This document shows, piece after piece, positions 9,324-20,153 of a stretch of 64,000 nucleotides of DNA. Source of the DNA: Oceanobacillus chungangensis. GTDB lineage: Bacteria; Bacillota; Bacilli; Bacillales; Amphibacillaceae. The stretch spans positions 310,001 through 374,000 of the forward strand of contig NZ_PIOD01000011.1 in NCBI RefSeq assembly GCF_003369565.1. Direction: 5' to 3'. The notes under the pieces are model-generated. The model did no database searches and had not been told where the DNA came from. It worked only from the letters and a program-made list of their open reading frames with translations. The position numbers were made by a program, and so were the translations under genes. Position 1 is the first letter of the stretch, and each line of letters opens with the position of its first letter.

Positions 9324-10120
9324 CCTTTCTCAATAAACTGAATAATCTCCTGTTGCAAACCTTGGTTACAAGTCAGTACGGAATTCTTCTCCAACATATC
9401 GAGGGTAGCACCATCAATATCAGTTGTCACTCCGCCAACTTCATTTACAATAACAATTCCCGCAGCGATATCCCACGGAGCAAGACTCATTGTTAAATAC
9501 CCATTAATAATTCCTTCTGCTACATATGCAAATTCAAGTGCTGCCGATCCATATGTTCTGCTTCCTCTTATCTTACGAACGAACTGTTGCATTACCAACT
9601 CATCTACTAAACGATTTTCACATAACCAATAATGATTTAACCCAATGATTGCTTCATCAAATCTTACATTCTGCGCTAATGGTGCTAATTTATTCTCGTT
9701 TTTATATGCGCCTTCCGTTCTCTTTGCATGATATAAATTGTCTTCCATTACGTCGTAAATTAATCCAATTTCACCGATTCCATCATGATAAATACCTACA
9801 GATATTGCAAAATTTCGCTTCTGGTGGACAAAATTCATCGTCCCATCAATCGGATCAATAATCCATACCGTACCATCTAAAGATGTGAGCTTATCTCCAT
9901 ATCCTTCTTCACCAATAATATGGTGTTCAGGAAAAATTTGATTTATTTTCCCAACAAAATATGCTTCAGTTTCTTTATCCATTGTTGTAACAAGATCATT
10001 TGGATTTGACTTTGTATCGATTATTAATGGATCATCAATTTTTGCTCTTATATTTTTACCTGCTTCTAATACCCATTCCTTAGCTTGATTATATATTGCT
10101 TTTCGTTCTTCTGTATTCAT
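9314..10120 (-). CDS. suhB: Inositol-1-monophosphatase family protein (YktC/SuhB)
   Basis: A 268-residue protein with all metal-binding motifs of the IMPase family: GEEG at about 70-73, DPIDGT at 89-94 and PWDIAAG near 212. It hydrolyses inositol phosphates or related sugar phosphates using two or three Mg2+ ions. The ATG at 10120 is chosen because GGGGGT lies seven bases upstream. In B. subtilis the corresponding gene yktC is next to ykzI and yktB, as here. The physiological substrate in Bacilli is not settled. Confidence 0.93.
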   Translation of the reverse strand: MNTEERKAIYNQAKEWVLEAGKNIRAKIDDPLIIDTKSNPNDLVTTMDKETEAYFVGKINQIFPEHHIIGEEGYGDKLTSLDGTVWIIDPIDGTMNFVHQKRNFAISVGIYHDGIGEIGLIYDVMEDNLYHAKRTEGAYKNENKLAPLAQNVRFDEAIIGLNHYWLCENRLVDELVMQQFVRKIRGSRTYGSAALEFAYVAEGIINGYLTMSLAPWDIAAGIVIVNEVGGVTTDIDGATLDMLEKNSVLTCNQGLQQEIIQFIEKGRK

Positions 10121-10200
10121 CAATATACCCCCATTTACCTGATATTAATATTGTATCAAATAGAATGGGGTGCGTCATATTAATCTATCTAGAATCTTAG

Positions 10201-10395
10201 CTATGCTTCATTTTCTATCTCAAGCATCTGGCTTCTCAGTGATTCTAGTCGCTCTTTTGTTTTAATAATTTGTAAACTATCTTTCTGCTGCATTGCATCA
10301 AACAATGTAACTAATTCATAATCAATTTCCATTCGAATAACCGGTAGCTTTTCTTCCGCTTCTTTTCTCTTTATTGCTTCCATTACATATTTCAC
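10201..10395 (-). CDS. Small coiled-coil protein, YkzI-like by position
   Basis: About 64 residues, highly charged and predicted to form a helical hairpin or coiled coil (RKEAEEKLP, then IIKTKERLESLRSQMLEIENE). GTG at 10395 is the most probable start, with AAAGG upstream at somewhat long spacing; GTG at 10404 and ATG at 10383 are alternatives. It sits between yktB and the yktC homologue, the position of ykzI in B. subtilis. No function can be given. Confidence 0.65.
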   Translation of the reverse strand: MKYVMEAIKRKEAEEKLPVIRMEIDYELVTLFDAMQQKDSLQIIKTKERLESLRSQMLEIENEA

Positions 10396-10642
10396 TTTGT
10401 TCACAACCTTTCATTTAGGTCTTTGCCATCGATTTTACTTTCTTATATTTTATGATTTACACTGTGATTCGTTCATCTAATTTTCAGAAATCCGCTATTT
10501 ATTTTATATCTTTTCCCAAATTGGGCCATATTTAAACATTGCTCAATTATATTCTCTGGATACAGGTTGATATTACTTGACTTCCCCTAATCAATACCTA
10601 ATAATTATCATTACATTTTCAATCTATTGGAAGGTGAAGAAT

Positions 10643-11269
10643 TTGGCTTTTACAGGTTTTACAGAACGTGATTTTGATACGTTTCAACTCAAAGGACTGG
10701 ATACAAGAATGGAAGCAATCCAAACAAGAATTCAGCCCAAATTTCAAGAAATTGGTAGTGAATTAGTAGATTACCTATCCGCTCAATTAGGAAACGAAGT
10801 GTATTTACATATTGCTAGACATGCTAGAAGAACTGTGAATCCACCGAACGATACTTGGTTAGCTATTGCTGATAATAAACGTGGGTATAAACAACATCCA
10901 CATTTTCAGGTTGGTTTATTTGATGATCATGTATTCGTCTGGATGGCACTTATTTATGAACTACCTTATAAGAAGGAAATTGCAGAATCACTAATCAAGC
11001 ATTATGATGAGATTAAGCAGCTTCCTGATAATTTCGTCATTTCGATGGATCATATGAAGAAGGATTCTATTAACCTAGAAGATTTGCAGATGAAACAATT
11101 GGAGAGATTTCGAGATGTGAAGAAAGCAGAATTTTTAATTGGTCTGCAGCTTCCATTCAACGATTCACGTATCAAAGACGGTGAAAAATTTATACAAACT
11201 GTTAAAGATACATACGATAAATTGATTCCACTCTATCGTATTGCATTGCAGTCGAGAATAACAAAGTGA
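10643..11269 (+). CDS. yktB: UPF0637 (DUF1054) protein YktB
   Basis: A 208-residue cytosolic protein that matches the DUF1054 family end to end. The signature HIARHARRTVNPPNDTW is followed by KRGYKQHPHFQVGL. The start is set at TTG 10643, where GGAAGGTGA lies five bases upstream and which yields the family length; an upstream in-frame TTG at 10577 would add 22 unrelated residues. A strong hairpin overlaps the stop codon. Function unknown. Confidence 0.93.
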   Translation: MAFTGFTERDFDTFQLKGLDTRMEAIQTRIQPKFQEIGSELVDYLSAQLGNEVYLHIARHARRTVNPPNDTWLAIADNKRGYKQHPHFQVGLFDDHVFVWMALIYELPYKKEIAESLIKHYDEIKQLPDNFVISMDHMKKDSINLEDLQMKQLERFRDVKKAEFLIGLQLPFNDSRIKDGEKFIQTVKDTYDKLIPLYRIALQSRITK

Positions 11270-11296
11270 GGCAGATCCATCATCTGCCTCACTTTG
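11262..11296. terminator. Bidirectional terminator after yktB
   Basis: A perfect 15-bp stem (CAAAGTGAGGCAGAT) with a 5-nt loop overlaps the yktB stop codon and faces the convergent gene. Confidence 0.9.
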
Positions 11297-11312
11297 TTTC
11301 AATAGCTTTACT

Positions 11313-12266
11313 TTAATTCCAAGCATTCCTAATCGCCTCTGCGTCAGAAACTATGGAACGAATTAACACCTCAACGGTCGGTATATCATGGATTCTAACA
11401 GAGGATTGCCCTGCCCAGCCAAATCCATTAATATCTCCATCATAAATATATCGTTTATTCGCATTACCACTAATGTATTCTTTCATGGATTCATATCCTT
11501 TTGCTAATTTTTCAATTGCTAATATTTCCTCTGTCCATGAATTTCTCAATGCTCTTGCAGGCGCTCCTATAGAACGTTTAATTACAACCGTACTATTTTC
11601 ATCAGCATCTATAATTGCCTGCTTGTAATCTGGATGTGCAGCAATACATTCCTTCGTAGCGATAAATCTCGTACCCATCTCTATCCCTTCTGCACCTAAA
11701 CTGAGAGCGGCCATTAACCCCCGACCATCGACAATTCCTCCTGATGCAATTACAGGTATGGACAGATAATCTACAACTTCTGGCGTTAGTACAAAGGTCC
11801 CCATATCACTTCTTCCCAAATGTCCTCCACCTTCCTGCCCTACTACCATTACTGCATCTGCACCTAATTCCTCCGCCTTAATCGCCTGTCGTTTAGCAGC
11901 CACAAGTACTAATGTTTTTATATCATGACCCTTCGTCATTTCGATTACCGCTTTCGGATTTCCCCCGGTAACAGAGATGACTGGAACTTTCTCTTCAATT
12001 GCTACGTTAACCATGTCAGCAAATGGTCTACCATGTTGACCTATCGCAAAATTTACACCGAATGGTTTATTCGTTAAGATTTTAACACGTTTAATTTCTT
12101 TTCTTAATTGATCAGGTCCTGGCAAGCTCATTGCTGTAATCTGCCCTAAACCGCCAGCATTTGAGACTGCTGCAGCTAAGTCAGAATATGCCAAATAAGC
12201 AAGCCCCCCCTGAATAATAGGATACTTAATGTTAAGTAATGCTGTAACCCTCGTATTAAGATTCAC
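11313..12266 (-). CDS. Nitronate monooxygenase / NPD-family flavin oxidoreductase
   Basis: A 317-residue TIM-barrel FMN protein. Motifs: YPIIQGGLAYLA at the N-terminus, SNAGGLGQI, GGHLGR, ASGGIVDGRG and EMGTRFIATKEC, typical of the 2-nitropropane dioxygenase / FabK-like superfamily. Such enzymes oxidise alkyl nitronates; FabK relatives reduce enoyl-ACP. The sequence alone does not settle the substrate, but the short Gly-rich pattern is closer to class II nitronate monooxygenases (YrpB-like). The GTG start has GGGGGAG upstream. Monocistronic. Confidence 0.85.
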   Translation of the reverse strand: MNLNTRVTALLNIKYPIIQGGLAYLAYSDLAAAVSNAGGLGQITAMSLPGPDQLRKEIKRVKILTNKPFGVNFAIGQHGRPFADMVNVAIEEKVPVISVTGGNPKAVIEMTKGHDIKTLVLVAAKRQAIKAEELGADAVMVVGQEGGGHLGRSDMGTFVLTPEVVDYLSIPVIASGGIVDGRGLMAALSLGAEGIEMGTRFIATKECIAAHPDYKQAIIDADENSTVVIKRSIGAPARALRNSWTEEILAIEKLAKGYESMKEYISGNANKRYIYDGDINGFGWAGQSSVRIHDIPTVEVLIRSIVSDAEAIRNAWN

Positions 12267-12463
12267 AATAACTCCCCCTTATTTAATTTGACTTAATTAA
12301 TAGTAACATGCTGAACCTGTATATTCGTACTATGTAAAATGACATCCTCAGAACTCTTTTTCTAAGAATATTAGGATTTCTAGTTTAGTAATTGAACGAA
12401 TCTCGTCAATACTTATAATATCTTTGTAATCCTAACTACTTATTGAGCAATTCTAAAGGCGTC

Positions 12464-12503
12464 TTTAAAAAGAAAAACAGCTACAATATAGTAAGTAGCT
12501 GTT
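12464..12503 (-). terminator. Terminator of the SR1-like RNA
   Basis: A perfect 9-bp stem (AACAGCTAC) is followed on the minus strand by TTTTTCTTTTTAA. It closes the transcript that carries the SR1P peptide ORF. Confidence 0.85.
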
Positions 12504-12729
12504 GTCATTCGCGATTTATTAAGTTGAATTGAAACAATGTATAATTCAGTGAAAAAATCTGCCTGAACTTTTTATTTTGCTGTGTACTTTTTGTTATTTT
12601 TCACAGCTAGGACATGTACTATAAAGAGTTGTTACTTTTTCATCGTCATAGTTTTCAATAACTTGCTGACAATCTTGACAAATAATCGTTCCCATTAGCC
12701 CATCCCCTTTATAATCTATTTGATAGCGT
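12470..12729 (-). ncRNA. SR1-like dual-function small RNA
   Basis: A consensus promoter (12736-12764) and an intrinsic terminator (12464-12503) bound a transcript of about 260 nt, near the size of B. subtilis SR1 (205 nt). The 5' part encodes an SR1P-type peptide; about 90 nt of untranslated sequence follow. In B. subtilis SR1 lies next to pdhD, base-pairs with ahrC mRNA, and is repressed by CcpN and CcpA. pdhD is also the neighbourhood here, with one gene in between. The ahrC mRNA lies outside the window, so base pairing cannot be checked. The 5' end is inferred from the promoter. Confidence 0.75.
12594..12695 (-). CDS. SR1P family GapA-binding peptide
   Basis: A 33-residue ORF that begins MGTIICQDCQQ and contains DEKVTTLY, followed by a second Cys pair CPSC. 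This N-terminal pattern and the DEKVTTLY core are those of SR1P, which binds glyceraldehyde-3-phosphate dehydrogenase GapA and promotes its interaction with RNase J1 in B. subtilis. AAAGGGGATGG precedes the ATG. Two CxxC pairs could bind a metal. The gene for RNase J1 (rnjA) is 9 kb away in this window. Confidence 0.85.
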   Translation of the reverse strand: MGTIICQDCQQVIENYDDEKVTTLYSTCPSCEK

Positions 12730-12735
12730 ATTCAC

Positions 12736-12764
12736 ATTATAATATAACACATTTAATAAATCAA
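12736..12764 (-). promoter_or_regulatory. SigA promoter of the SR1-like gene with a CcpN-type site
   Basis: On the minus strand: TTGATT, 17 bases, TATAAT. The spacer contains TGTGTTATATT, which fits the published CcpN operator consensus TRTGHYATAYW at every position. CcpN represses sr1, gapB and pckA during glycolytic growth in B. subtilis, so similar control is likely here. Confidence 0.7.
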
Positions 12765-12921
12765 CCCTAAATAGTATAACATATTAAAATATTTATTATA
12801 ATATTAGACATACATATAAATATATAAGCTATTATAACGGGATATAAATAATAATACAGGCGCTATAACAAGCTGTTATAGCGCCCCAAAATGAACTGCT
12901 TTTTATTTATATAAATACCTG

Positions 12922-13800
12922 TTAATTCGTTTGAATTAAATTTGGATCTACCATTTCATATCCACTTTTGCGCAACCCATCGATAATATCTTTAAGTGCT
13001 GCTGCCGTCCATTCCCTATCATGCATCAATAGATTAGCTCCTGGTTTTAGAAGTGAATAGGGTACATCAACCTCAGGACCTTTACCAGTTACCATTGCAG
13101 TGGTTAGCTTGCCCTTATCCATATAGGGCTCAAAATAATCATAACCATAGGTCCAATTCATTAAAACCATACTTTCATCCTGTACAACCTGTCTTGAGTT
13201 ATCCGTATTAACACCATTTGGCGCACGAAAAAACTTCGGTCGCTCACCAATTATTTCTTCAATTCGATTATTCAACGAAACAATTTCTTCTTTTTGCTCT
13301 TCTTCAGAAATTGATGATAATAATGGGTGATTATATGTATGGTTACCAATCATAAAACCCATGTCATGGATTTCCCTTAATTTCTCTTCCCCATCTGGTG
13401 TATTAATGAAATGCCCATTAACAAAGAATATTGCATTTGCTTCCATTGATTTCAAAGTTTCAGCAATTTCCAATGAATATTTATCAGGTGCATCATCAAA
13501 GGTTAATAACACAACATTTTCATTTATCTCATCATTTAATGGAACAATGGATGAATCATCAGAAACTTTGTATGCCGCATTTACTTCCTCTTCTTCCTCC
13601 TTCAGTTCATCCTCTTCCACTTCTGGTTTCTTTTCCTCAAAAACTTCATCTTTTTCACTACTTTGCCCTTCATCATTGTTGCTCGACTCATTCTTTCCTT
13701 CTTCACTCGGCATGGATGGTTGTGAAGCTGACTCAGTATTACATGCGGCTAAAATTAACATTGACATAACAATTAAAATGGTAATTACAACTTTTTTCAC
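12922..13800 (-). CDS. Polysaccharide deacetylase family lipoprotein
   Basis: About 292 residues. A signal peptide ends in the lipobox LAAC (acyl Cys near 20). An acidic low-complexity linker (many Glu) follows to about residue 85, then a NodB domain. NodB motif 1 reads TFDDAP (normally TFDDG), motif 2 GNHTYNHP, motif 3 FRAPNG, and LLMHD is at the C-terminus. Such enzymes remove N- or O-acetyl groups from cell-wall glycans. The GTG start at 13800 has AAGGGGAC upstream, and the 12 extra upstream codons are not needed. The variation in motif 1 (Ala for Gly) is unusual but keeps both Asp residues. Confidence 0.85.
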   Translation of the reverse strand: MKKVVITILIVMSMLILAACNTESASQPSMPSEEGKNESSNNDEGQSSEKDEVFEEKKPEVEEDELKEEEEEVNAAYKVSDDSSIVPLNDEINENVVLLTFDDAPDKYSLEIAETLKSMEANAIFFVNGHFINTPDGEEKLREIHDMGFMIGNHTYNHPLLSSISEEEQKEEIVSLNNRIEEIIGERPKFFRAPNGVNTDNSRQVVQDESMVLMNWTYGYDYFEPYMDKGKLTTAMVTGKGPEVDVPYSLLKPGANLLMHDREWTAAALKDIIDGLRKSGYEMVDPNLIQTN

Positions 13801-13963
13801 AAGCAAAGTCCCCTTCAGTTTAAAATAATTCAGCAATTTTATTAATCTTTAACTTGAATCTTAACATAGATTGCTTAATCCTAATAGATTCATAAAGTAT
13901 TAGCGGAAGAATATTCCATAATTGATACCTTTCTAATATACCCTTTTCAGCAAATAAAAAACA

Positions 13964-13995
13964 AAAGGGATAGCTAGTATTATAGCTATCCCTTT
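13964..13995 (-). terminator. Terminator of the pdh operon
   Basis: A perfect 13-bp stem (AAAGGGATAGCTA) with a 6-nt loop, then a T-rich tract on the minus strand, directly after pdhD. Confidence 0.9.
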
Positions 13996-14013
13996 AATAA
14001 TTTATTATCATGC

Positions 14014-15420
14014 CTACATAATATGGATTGGATTACCAAGTGCCACTTCTGCAGCTTCCATTGTAATTTCACCCAATGTTGGATGTGCGTGGATTGTTAA
14101 TGCGATATCTTCCGCAGTCATACCTGATTCAACAGCTAAGCTAAGTTCAGAAATCATATCACTTGCATTAGGTCCAGCGATTTGTCCACCAAGAACTAAT
14201 CCGTCTTCCTTACGAGTAATAAGTTTCAAGAAACCATCGCTATTGTTTAGTGATAATGCACGTCCATTAGCCGCAAATGGGAATTTACCAACTTTAACAT
14301 CATAACCAGCATCTTTTGCTTGTTGCTCAGTCAAGCCAACTTGGGCAAGTTCTGGCTCTGTAAATGCAACTGCAGGCATACCGATATAATCAACTTCTGA
14401 TTTCTCACCGCTAATTGCTTCAGCAGCAATTTTACCTTCATAAGATGCTTTATGTGCAAGTGGAAGACCTGGTACAATATCACCAATTGCATAGATATTT
14501 CCGATATTTGTACGAGATTGCTTATCTACTTTGATAAGACCTTTCTCATCAATTTCGATACCAACTTGCTCAAGGCCAAGTTCTGAAGTATTTGGACGAC
14601 GACCAACTGTTACTAATACATAATCAGCTTCTACAGTTTCTTCTTTTCCTTTTACTTCATAAGTAACTTTAACACCGTCAGCAGTCTCTTCTACACCTTT
14701 AGCCATTGCTTCAGTAACAATTGTTGCACCTTTAGCTTTAAGGCGTTTTTTAACTAATGCTGTCATTTGTTTCTCGAATCCACCTAAGATATCTTTAGCG
14801 CCCTCAAGGAATGTTACTTCTGTACCGAAGTTAGCATATGCAGATCCTAATTCACTACCAACATATCCAGCACCGATAACTACTAGTTTCTTCGGTACTT
14901 CTTTCAAGTTAAGAGCTCCAGTTGAATCTAATACACGGTCAGAGAACTTGAAAGTAGGGATTTCAATTGGTCGTGAACCAGTTGCAATAATACAGTTGTT
15001 AAACTTATATGTTTGAGAAGAATTCTCATCCATTACTTTTACTGTATTTGCATCATGGAAATATACTTCGCCTCTTACGATATCAACTTTATTCCCTTTA
15101 AGTAAACCTTCAACACCTGAAGTAAGCTTCTGAACAACGCTGCCTTTCCACTCTTGAACCTTTGTGAAATCAACAGTTACATTTTCAGATTTAATTCCTA
15201 ATGCTTCATTGCCTGCTGCACTTTCAAATGAATGCCCTGCTGAAATCAATGCTTTAGATGGGATACAACCTACGTTTAAGCATACCCCGCCAATTGCACC
15301 TTTTTCAACAATTGTTACTTTTTGACCTAGTTGTGCCGCACGGATGGCTGCTACATAGCCGCCAGGACCAGCGCCAACAACTAACGTATCTACTTCGATT
15401 GGGAAATCTCCTACTACCAT
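14014..15420 (-). CDS. pdhD: Dihydrolipoamide dehydrogenase (E3 of pyruvate dehydrogenase)
   Basis: A 468-residue class I flavin disulfide reductase. It has an N-terminal FAD fold ([17 protein letters not shown]), the redox disulfide [15 protein letters not shown] near residues 42-55, an NAD fold ([10 protein letters not shown]), the second FAD motif YAIGDI, and the C-terminal dimer motif HAHPTLGE with the catalytic His-Glu pair. It reoxidises dihydrolipoamide on E2 with NAD+. Last gene of pdhABCD, four bases after pdhC, with GGAGG in the end of pdhC. E3 is usually shared with other 2-oxo acid dehydrogenases. Confidence 0.98.
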   Translation of the reverse strand: MVVGDFPIEVDTLVVGAGPGGYVAAIRAAQLGQKVTIVEKGAIGGVCLNVGCIPSKALISAGHSFESAAGNEALGIKSENVTVDFTKVQEWKGSVVQKLTSGVEGLLKGNKVDIVRGEVYFHDANTVKVMDENSSQTYKFNNCIIATGSRPIEIPTFKFSDRVLDSTGALNLKEVPKKLVVIGAGYVGSELGSAYANFGTEVTFLEGAKDILGGFEKQMTALVKKRLKAKGATIVTEAMAKGVEETADGVKVTYEVKGKEETVEADYVLVTVGRRPNTSELGLEQVGIEIDEKGLIKVDKQSRTNIGNIYAIGDIVPGLPLAHKASYEGKIAAEAISGEKSEVDYIGMPAVAFTEPELAQVGLTEQQAKDAGYDVKVGKFPFAANGRALSLNNSDGFLKLITRKEDGLVLGGQIAGPNASDMISELSLAVESGMTAEDIALTIHAHPTLGEITMEAAEVALGNPIHIM

Positions 15421-15424
15421 TGTT

Positions 15425-16693
15425 TTACGCCTCCATCATAATTAATTGTGGATCATTTAATAATCGTTTGATTTGATTTAAAGCGTTTTGCGCCGTTGCA
15501 CCATCAACGATACGATGATCAAAGCTTAGTGATAATGCTAGGACAGGAGCAATTACGATTTCGCCATCTTTAACGATTGGCTTCTCAGCAATGCGTCCAA
15601 TACCAAGAATACATGCTTCAGGGTAGTTAATTACTGGCGTAAACCATTGACCACCAGCAGAACCAATGTTTGAAATGGTATTTGAAGCGCCTTTCATCTC
15701 ATCTGGTGTAAGTTTACCATCACGAGCCTTAACTGCCAATTCATTTATCTCCTGAGAAATCTCAAAGATTGATTTGCGGTCTGCATTATTAACGACTGGT
15801 ACAAGTAATCCGCGGTCTGTATCAGCAGCAATACCTACATTATAATAATGTTTTTCAACGATTTCGTCAGTAGCATCATCAATGTAAGAATTTAAAATTG
15901 GATATTTCTTAGAAGCTGAAACTAATGCTTTTACAACGTATGGCAAGAATGTTAATTTAATGCCTTGGTCAGCAGCAACAGCTTTGAATTTCTTACGATG
16001 TGCAACTAGTGCAGACACTTCTATATCGTCCATTAATGTAACATGTGGTGCTTTAGATTTAGAGTTAACCATTGCTTTAGCAATAGCTTTACGGATATTA
16101 GTCATCTTCTCGCGTGATTCAGGGTATTGACCTTCTGAAACGACAGGAGCTTGTTTAGTTTCTGTACTCTTCTCAGCAGAATCCTCTGCTTGAGCAGCTT
16201 CTGAAGGTTGTCCACCATTTAGATAGTTGTCAATATCTTCTTTTAGAATACGGCCATTTTTACCAGTACCTGAAACTGCTTGAATGTTCACATCGTTTTC
16301 ACGAGCATATTTTCTAACTGAAGGCATTGCAATAACACGTTTGCCATCAGATTCTTCAGCTGGTGCTGATTCTGCTGCTGGTTTTTCTGCTGATTTTGCT
16401 TCTTCTTTAGGTGCTTCTTCCTTAGCTTCTTCAGCTGGTTCTTCTGATTCATATCCTTCAGCATCTAATGAAATAAATGTATTTCCAACAGTTGCTACTT
16501 CACCTTCTGCAACATGGATTTTCTTAACTGTACCGTCTACTGGAGAAGGAATTTCAACGACAGCTTTATCGTTTTGAACCTCACATAGTGTATCGTCTTC
16601 TTTTACTTCATCGCCTTCATTTACGAACCACTTTACAATTTCACCTTCTGTGATTCCTTCACCAATATCTGGGAATTTAAATTCAAATGCCAT
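15425..16693 (-). CDS. pdhC: Dihydrolipoamide acetyltransferase (E2 of pyruvate dehydrogenase)
   Basis: A 422-residue protein with one lipoyl domain (1-78, lipoylated Lys at 43 in [11 protein letters not shown]), an Ala/Glu/Pro-rich flexible linker, a peripheral-subunit-binding domain (about 120-160, [11 protein letters not shown]), a second linker, and the acetyltransferase core with active-site FDHRIVDG near the C-terminus. E2 forms the core of the complex and transfers acetyl groups to CoA. AGGAGGTAA precedes the ATG. A single lipoyl domain is normal for Bacilli. Confidence 0.98.
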   Translation of the reverse strand: MAFEFKFPDIGEGITEGEIVKWFVNEGDEVKEDDTLCEVQNDKAVVEIPSPVDGTVKKIHVAEGEVATVGNTFISLDAEGYESEEPAEEAKEEAPKEEAKSAEKPAAESAPAEESDGKRVIAMPSVRKYARENDVNIQAVSGTGKNGRILKEDIDNYLNGGQPSEAAQAEDSAEKSTETKQAPVVSEGQYPESREKMTNIRKAIAKAMVNSKSKAPHVTLMDDIEVSALVAHRKKFKAVAADQGIKLTFLPYVVKALVSASKKYPILNSYIDDATDEIVEKHYYNVGIAADTDRGLLVPVVNNADRKSIFEISQEINELAVKARDGKLTPDEMKGASNTISNIGSAGGQWFTPVINYPEACILGIGRIAEKPIVKDGEIVIAPVLALSLSFDHRIVDGATAQNALNQIKRLLNDPQLIMMEA

Positions 16694-16715
16694 TATTATT
16701 ACCTCCTATCTAAAA

Positions 16716-17693
16716 TTAAAAGTTTACGACAGCTTTAATTTTCTCAACGATATCTTGATGGTTTGGCAACCATACATCTTCTGCTTCTGAGAATGGATAA
16801 ATCGTATCTGCAGCTGTAACTCTTAGTACTGGTGCTTCTAGATGTAAAATTGCTCTTTCTTGAATTTCTGCAACGATATTTGCTGCAATACCTGCTTGAC
16901 GTTGCGCTTCTTGTACAACGACTGCACGACCTGTTTTCTTAACAGATTCCATTACTGTTTCATAATCAACTGGGGAAACAGTACGAAGGTCGATTACTTC
17001 AACATCAATACCCTCTTTTTCCAATTCTTCTGCAGCTTTTAATGAAGAGTGAACCATTGCACCGTAAGCAACAACTGTCACATCTTTACCTTCACGTTTA
17101 ACTGCTGCTTTACCAAGTTCAATTGTATATTCTTCTTCCGGTACCTCTTCACGGAATGAACGGTATAATTTCATATGCTCTAAAAATACAACTGGATCAT
17201 TATCACGAATAGATGAGATTAATAAACCTTTCGCTTCGTATGGTGTTGAAGGAATTACTACTTTAATTCCTGGTGTTTGAGCGATTAATCCTTCTAATGA
17301 GTCAGCATGCATTTCTGGAGTATGAACCCCACCACCAAATGGCGCACGTACCGTAATTGGTTGGTTTTTTGTACCACCAGTACGGAAACGAATACGGTTC
17401 ATTTGACCAGCTACAGAATCCATTACTTCAAATAAGAAACCGAAGAATTGGATTTCTGGTACTGGACGATATCCTTCTAACGCTAGTCCAATTGCAAGAC
17501 CACCAATTCCTGATTCAGCAAGTGGAGTATCGAATACACGATCTTCACCGAATTCTTTTTGTAATCCTTCGGTAGCACGGAATACACCGCCGTTTTGACC
17601 AACGTCTTCACCAAAAACTAGCACGTTTTCGTCATTTTTAAGTTCATTACGCATTGCATCAGTTATTGCTTGGATCATTGTCATTTGTGCCAT
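16716..17693 (-). CDS. pdhB: Pyruvate dehydrogenase E1 beta subunit
   Basis: A 325-residue transketolase-like E1 beta chain. The N-terminal half carries [18 protein letters not shown] and [15 protein letters not shown], including the thiamine-diphosphate Glu; the C-terminal half has the transketolase C domain ([15 protein letters not shown]). With PdhA it forms the alpha2beta2 E1 that decarboxylates pyruvate. Spacing is two to three bases to pdhA and 22 to pdhC, so one operon. Confidence 0.98.
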   Translation of the reverse strand: MAQMTMIQAITDAMRNELKNDENVLVFGEDVGQNGGVFRATEGLQKEFGEDRVFDTPLAESGIGGLAIGLALEGYRPVPEIQFFGFLFEVMDSVAGQMNRIRFRTGGTKNQPITVRAPFGGGVHTPEMHADSLEGLIAQTPGIKVVIPSTPYEAKGLLISSIRDNDPVVFLEHMKLYRSFREEVPEEEYTIELGKAAVKREGKDVTVVAYGAMVHSSLKAAEELEKEGIDVEVIDLRTVSPVDYETVMESVKKTGRAVVVQEAQRQAGIAANIVAEIQERAILHLEAPVLRVTAADTIYPFSEAEDVWLPNHQDIVEKIKAVVNF

Positions 17694-17696
17694 GAG

Positions 17697-18788
<1,092 letters not shown>

Positions 18789-18878
18789 CTATCCTTTCTA
18801 TCCTTAAAAATATTTTCTTTGATAGCTTTCCCAACTACCAAAAACTAACACTAAAAAAAGGTCTATATTTGATGTACC

Positions 18879-18906
18879 CTTATAAACTTATTTAACACTT
18901 ATGCAA
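18879..18906 (-). promoter_or_regulatory. Probable SigA promoter of pdhABCD
   Basis: On the minus strand TTGCAT, 16 bases, TATAAG. The leader to the pdhA start is about 90 nt. The score is moderate (one-base short spacer and imperfect -10). Confidence 0.5.
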
Positions 18907-19129
18907 TTTCACTAAACTGTTATATTATTAAGTATGAGTTTGAATGGTACAATCATGAATACAAACTCATGATAGACTATTTTTTTTATGGCGTCAATAT
19001 TAATGTTGTGTATACTTTACAACAATGAAAGGTGTTACATATTTCATTCGTTCATGATTATACATTATACGAGCCGTTGTTATATCACAACACCATTTTT
19101 GTTATAATACAAGTTAATCGCATAATAAA
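18907..19129. other. Region upstream of pdhA with a 9-bp inverted repeat
   Basis: ATGAGTTTG at 18934-18942 is repeated in inverse orientation as CAAACTCAT at 18962-18970, upstream of the proposed -35. A run of eight T follows on the plus strand. It may be an operator or a weak hairpin. The rest, to the ykyA terminator, holds nothing I can identify. Confidence 0.4.
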
Positions 19130-19159
19130 AAGAGAGCTGAAACTATTTTCAGCCCTCTT
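19130..19159 (-). terminator. Terminator of ykyA
   Basis: A 13-bp stem with one G-U pair in the minus-strand RNA (arms around AGCTGAAA), followed by TTTTTATTA on the minus strand. Confidence 0.85.
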
Positions 19160-19163
19160 ACTT

Positions 19164-19832
19164 TTATTCACTCTCATAAGATACATTCATATTCGCCTGC
19201 GTGTAAAACTCTTTCTTTAATTTATTATACTCCGTTGTAAATTCATTAAAATTCTGATTCTCATCTAATATCTTTTGGTAGCTTTCATTTATTTTGTTAA
19301 TTTGCTCTGTCAATGTCTCTTGCTCTAAATCCTCTTGTTGTAACAATGAGTACAGTTCCTTTTCTTGCTTAAGTGACTGTAGGTATGCCTCGTGCAGCTT
19401 GTCATAGGAATTGTATCGTTTCTCCATCATCGCATACATTTTATCTGCAACCTGCTTTAATTCACCATCTTCTAGTTCGTCAATTAGTGGACGGATTTTA
19501 TTAAACTCTTCTCTGGATGCATCGATACTTTCCTTTTCAAGCTTTATTTTGTCTGCCCTCTCATCAATAATACCAGTTGCTTCTTTTGCAAGCTCTACAA
19601 TTTGCTCAAATTCATCCATTCCTAAATCGATAATTTGACTATAGATTTCTTGTTCTTGTGTTTCTAACTCTGTAATATTTTCTTGTTGCGATTCAAACAC
19701 TTCTTCTAAGTTAACCGCTTCTTCTAAATGATTATGTATTTGCACCTGTGTTGATTCACCACTACAAGCTGATAGAAATACAATAAATAGCATCATTGCA
19801 AACCCAATTAGTATTGAACCGTTCCACTTCAT
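19164..19832 (-). CDS. ykyA: YkyA family cell-wall-binding lipoprotein
   Basis: A 222-residue lipoprotein precursor. A hydrophobic signal ends in the lipobox LSAC (Cys near 23). The rest is charged and almost entirely alpha-helical, probably a long coiled coil, matching the YkyA family. AGGAGGG precedes the ATG. In B. subtilis ykyA lies beside pdhA and the deformylase gene, exactly as here. The molecular role is not known. Confidence 0.9.
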   Translation of the reverse strand: MKWNGSILIGFAMMLFIVFLSACSGESTQVQIHNHLEEAVNLEEVFESQQENITELETQEQEIYSQIIDLGMDEFEQIVELAKEATGIIDERADKIKLEKESIDASREEFNKIRPLIDELEDGELKQVADKMYAMMEKRYNSYDKLHEAYLQSLKQEKELYSLLQQEDLEQETLTEQINKINESYQKILDENQNFNEFTTEYNKLKKEFYTQANMNVSYESE

Positions 19833-20153
19833 TCAAATACCCTCCTACATCATGTTGCTTCAATAATATGTTCTACAGTATACCATAAAACATCCATAAA
19901 CGATTTACTATTTTTCCAAAAATATCCGTAATGGAAAATAAATGATTAAAACCTGTAACCTATGTTAGAATAATATGATATAGATTGTAACTATATGTAA
20001 CAATAAACATGAAAAACCTATTTAGCGACAAATGAGATTGTTACCTTAGGCTTGTATTACGAGTCGCTGGAGTTGGTTAAGAGTATTACTTAAAAAGCTA
20101 CAACAGCCCTTATTTTAAATAATTTCTGAAACATTGAAAAAGGAGTATGAACC
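19833..20153. other. Divergent intergenic region between ykyA and def
   Basis: This AT-rich stretch must carry divergent promoters for ykyA and def. I found no riboswitch-like fold or conserved ORF, and no promoter that I would defend. Confidence 0.4.

Noticed and set aside
13361-13828. 155-codon ORF antisense to the polysaccharide deacetylase gene
   Set aside because: Its Ser-rich sequence is the reverse reading of the Glu-rich linker; no ribosome binding site.
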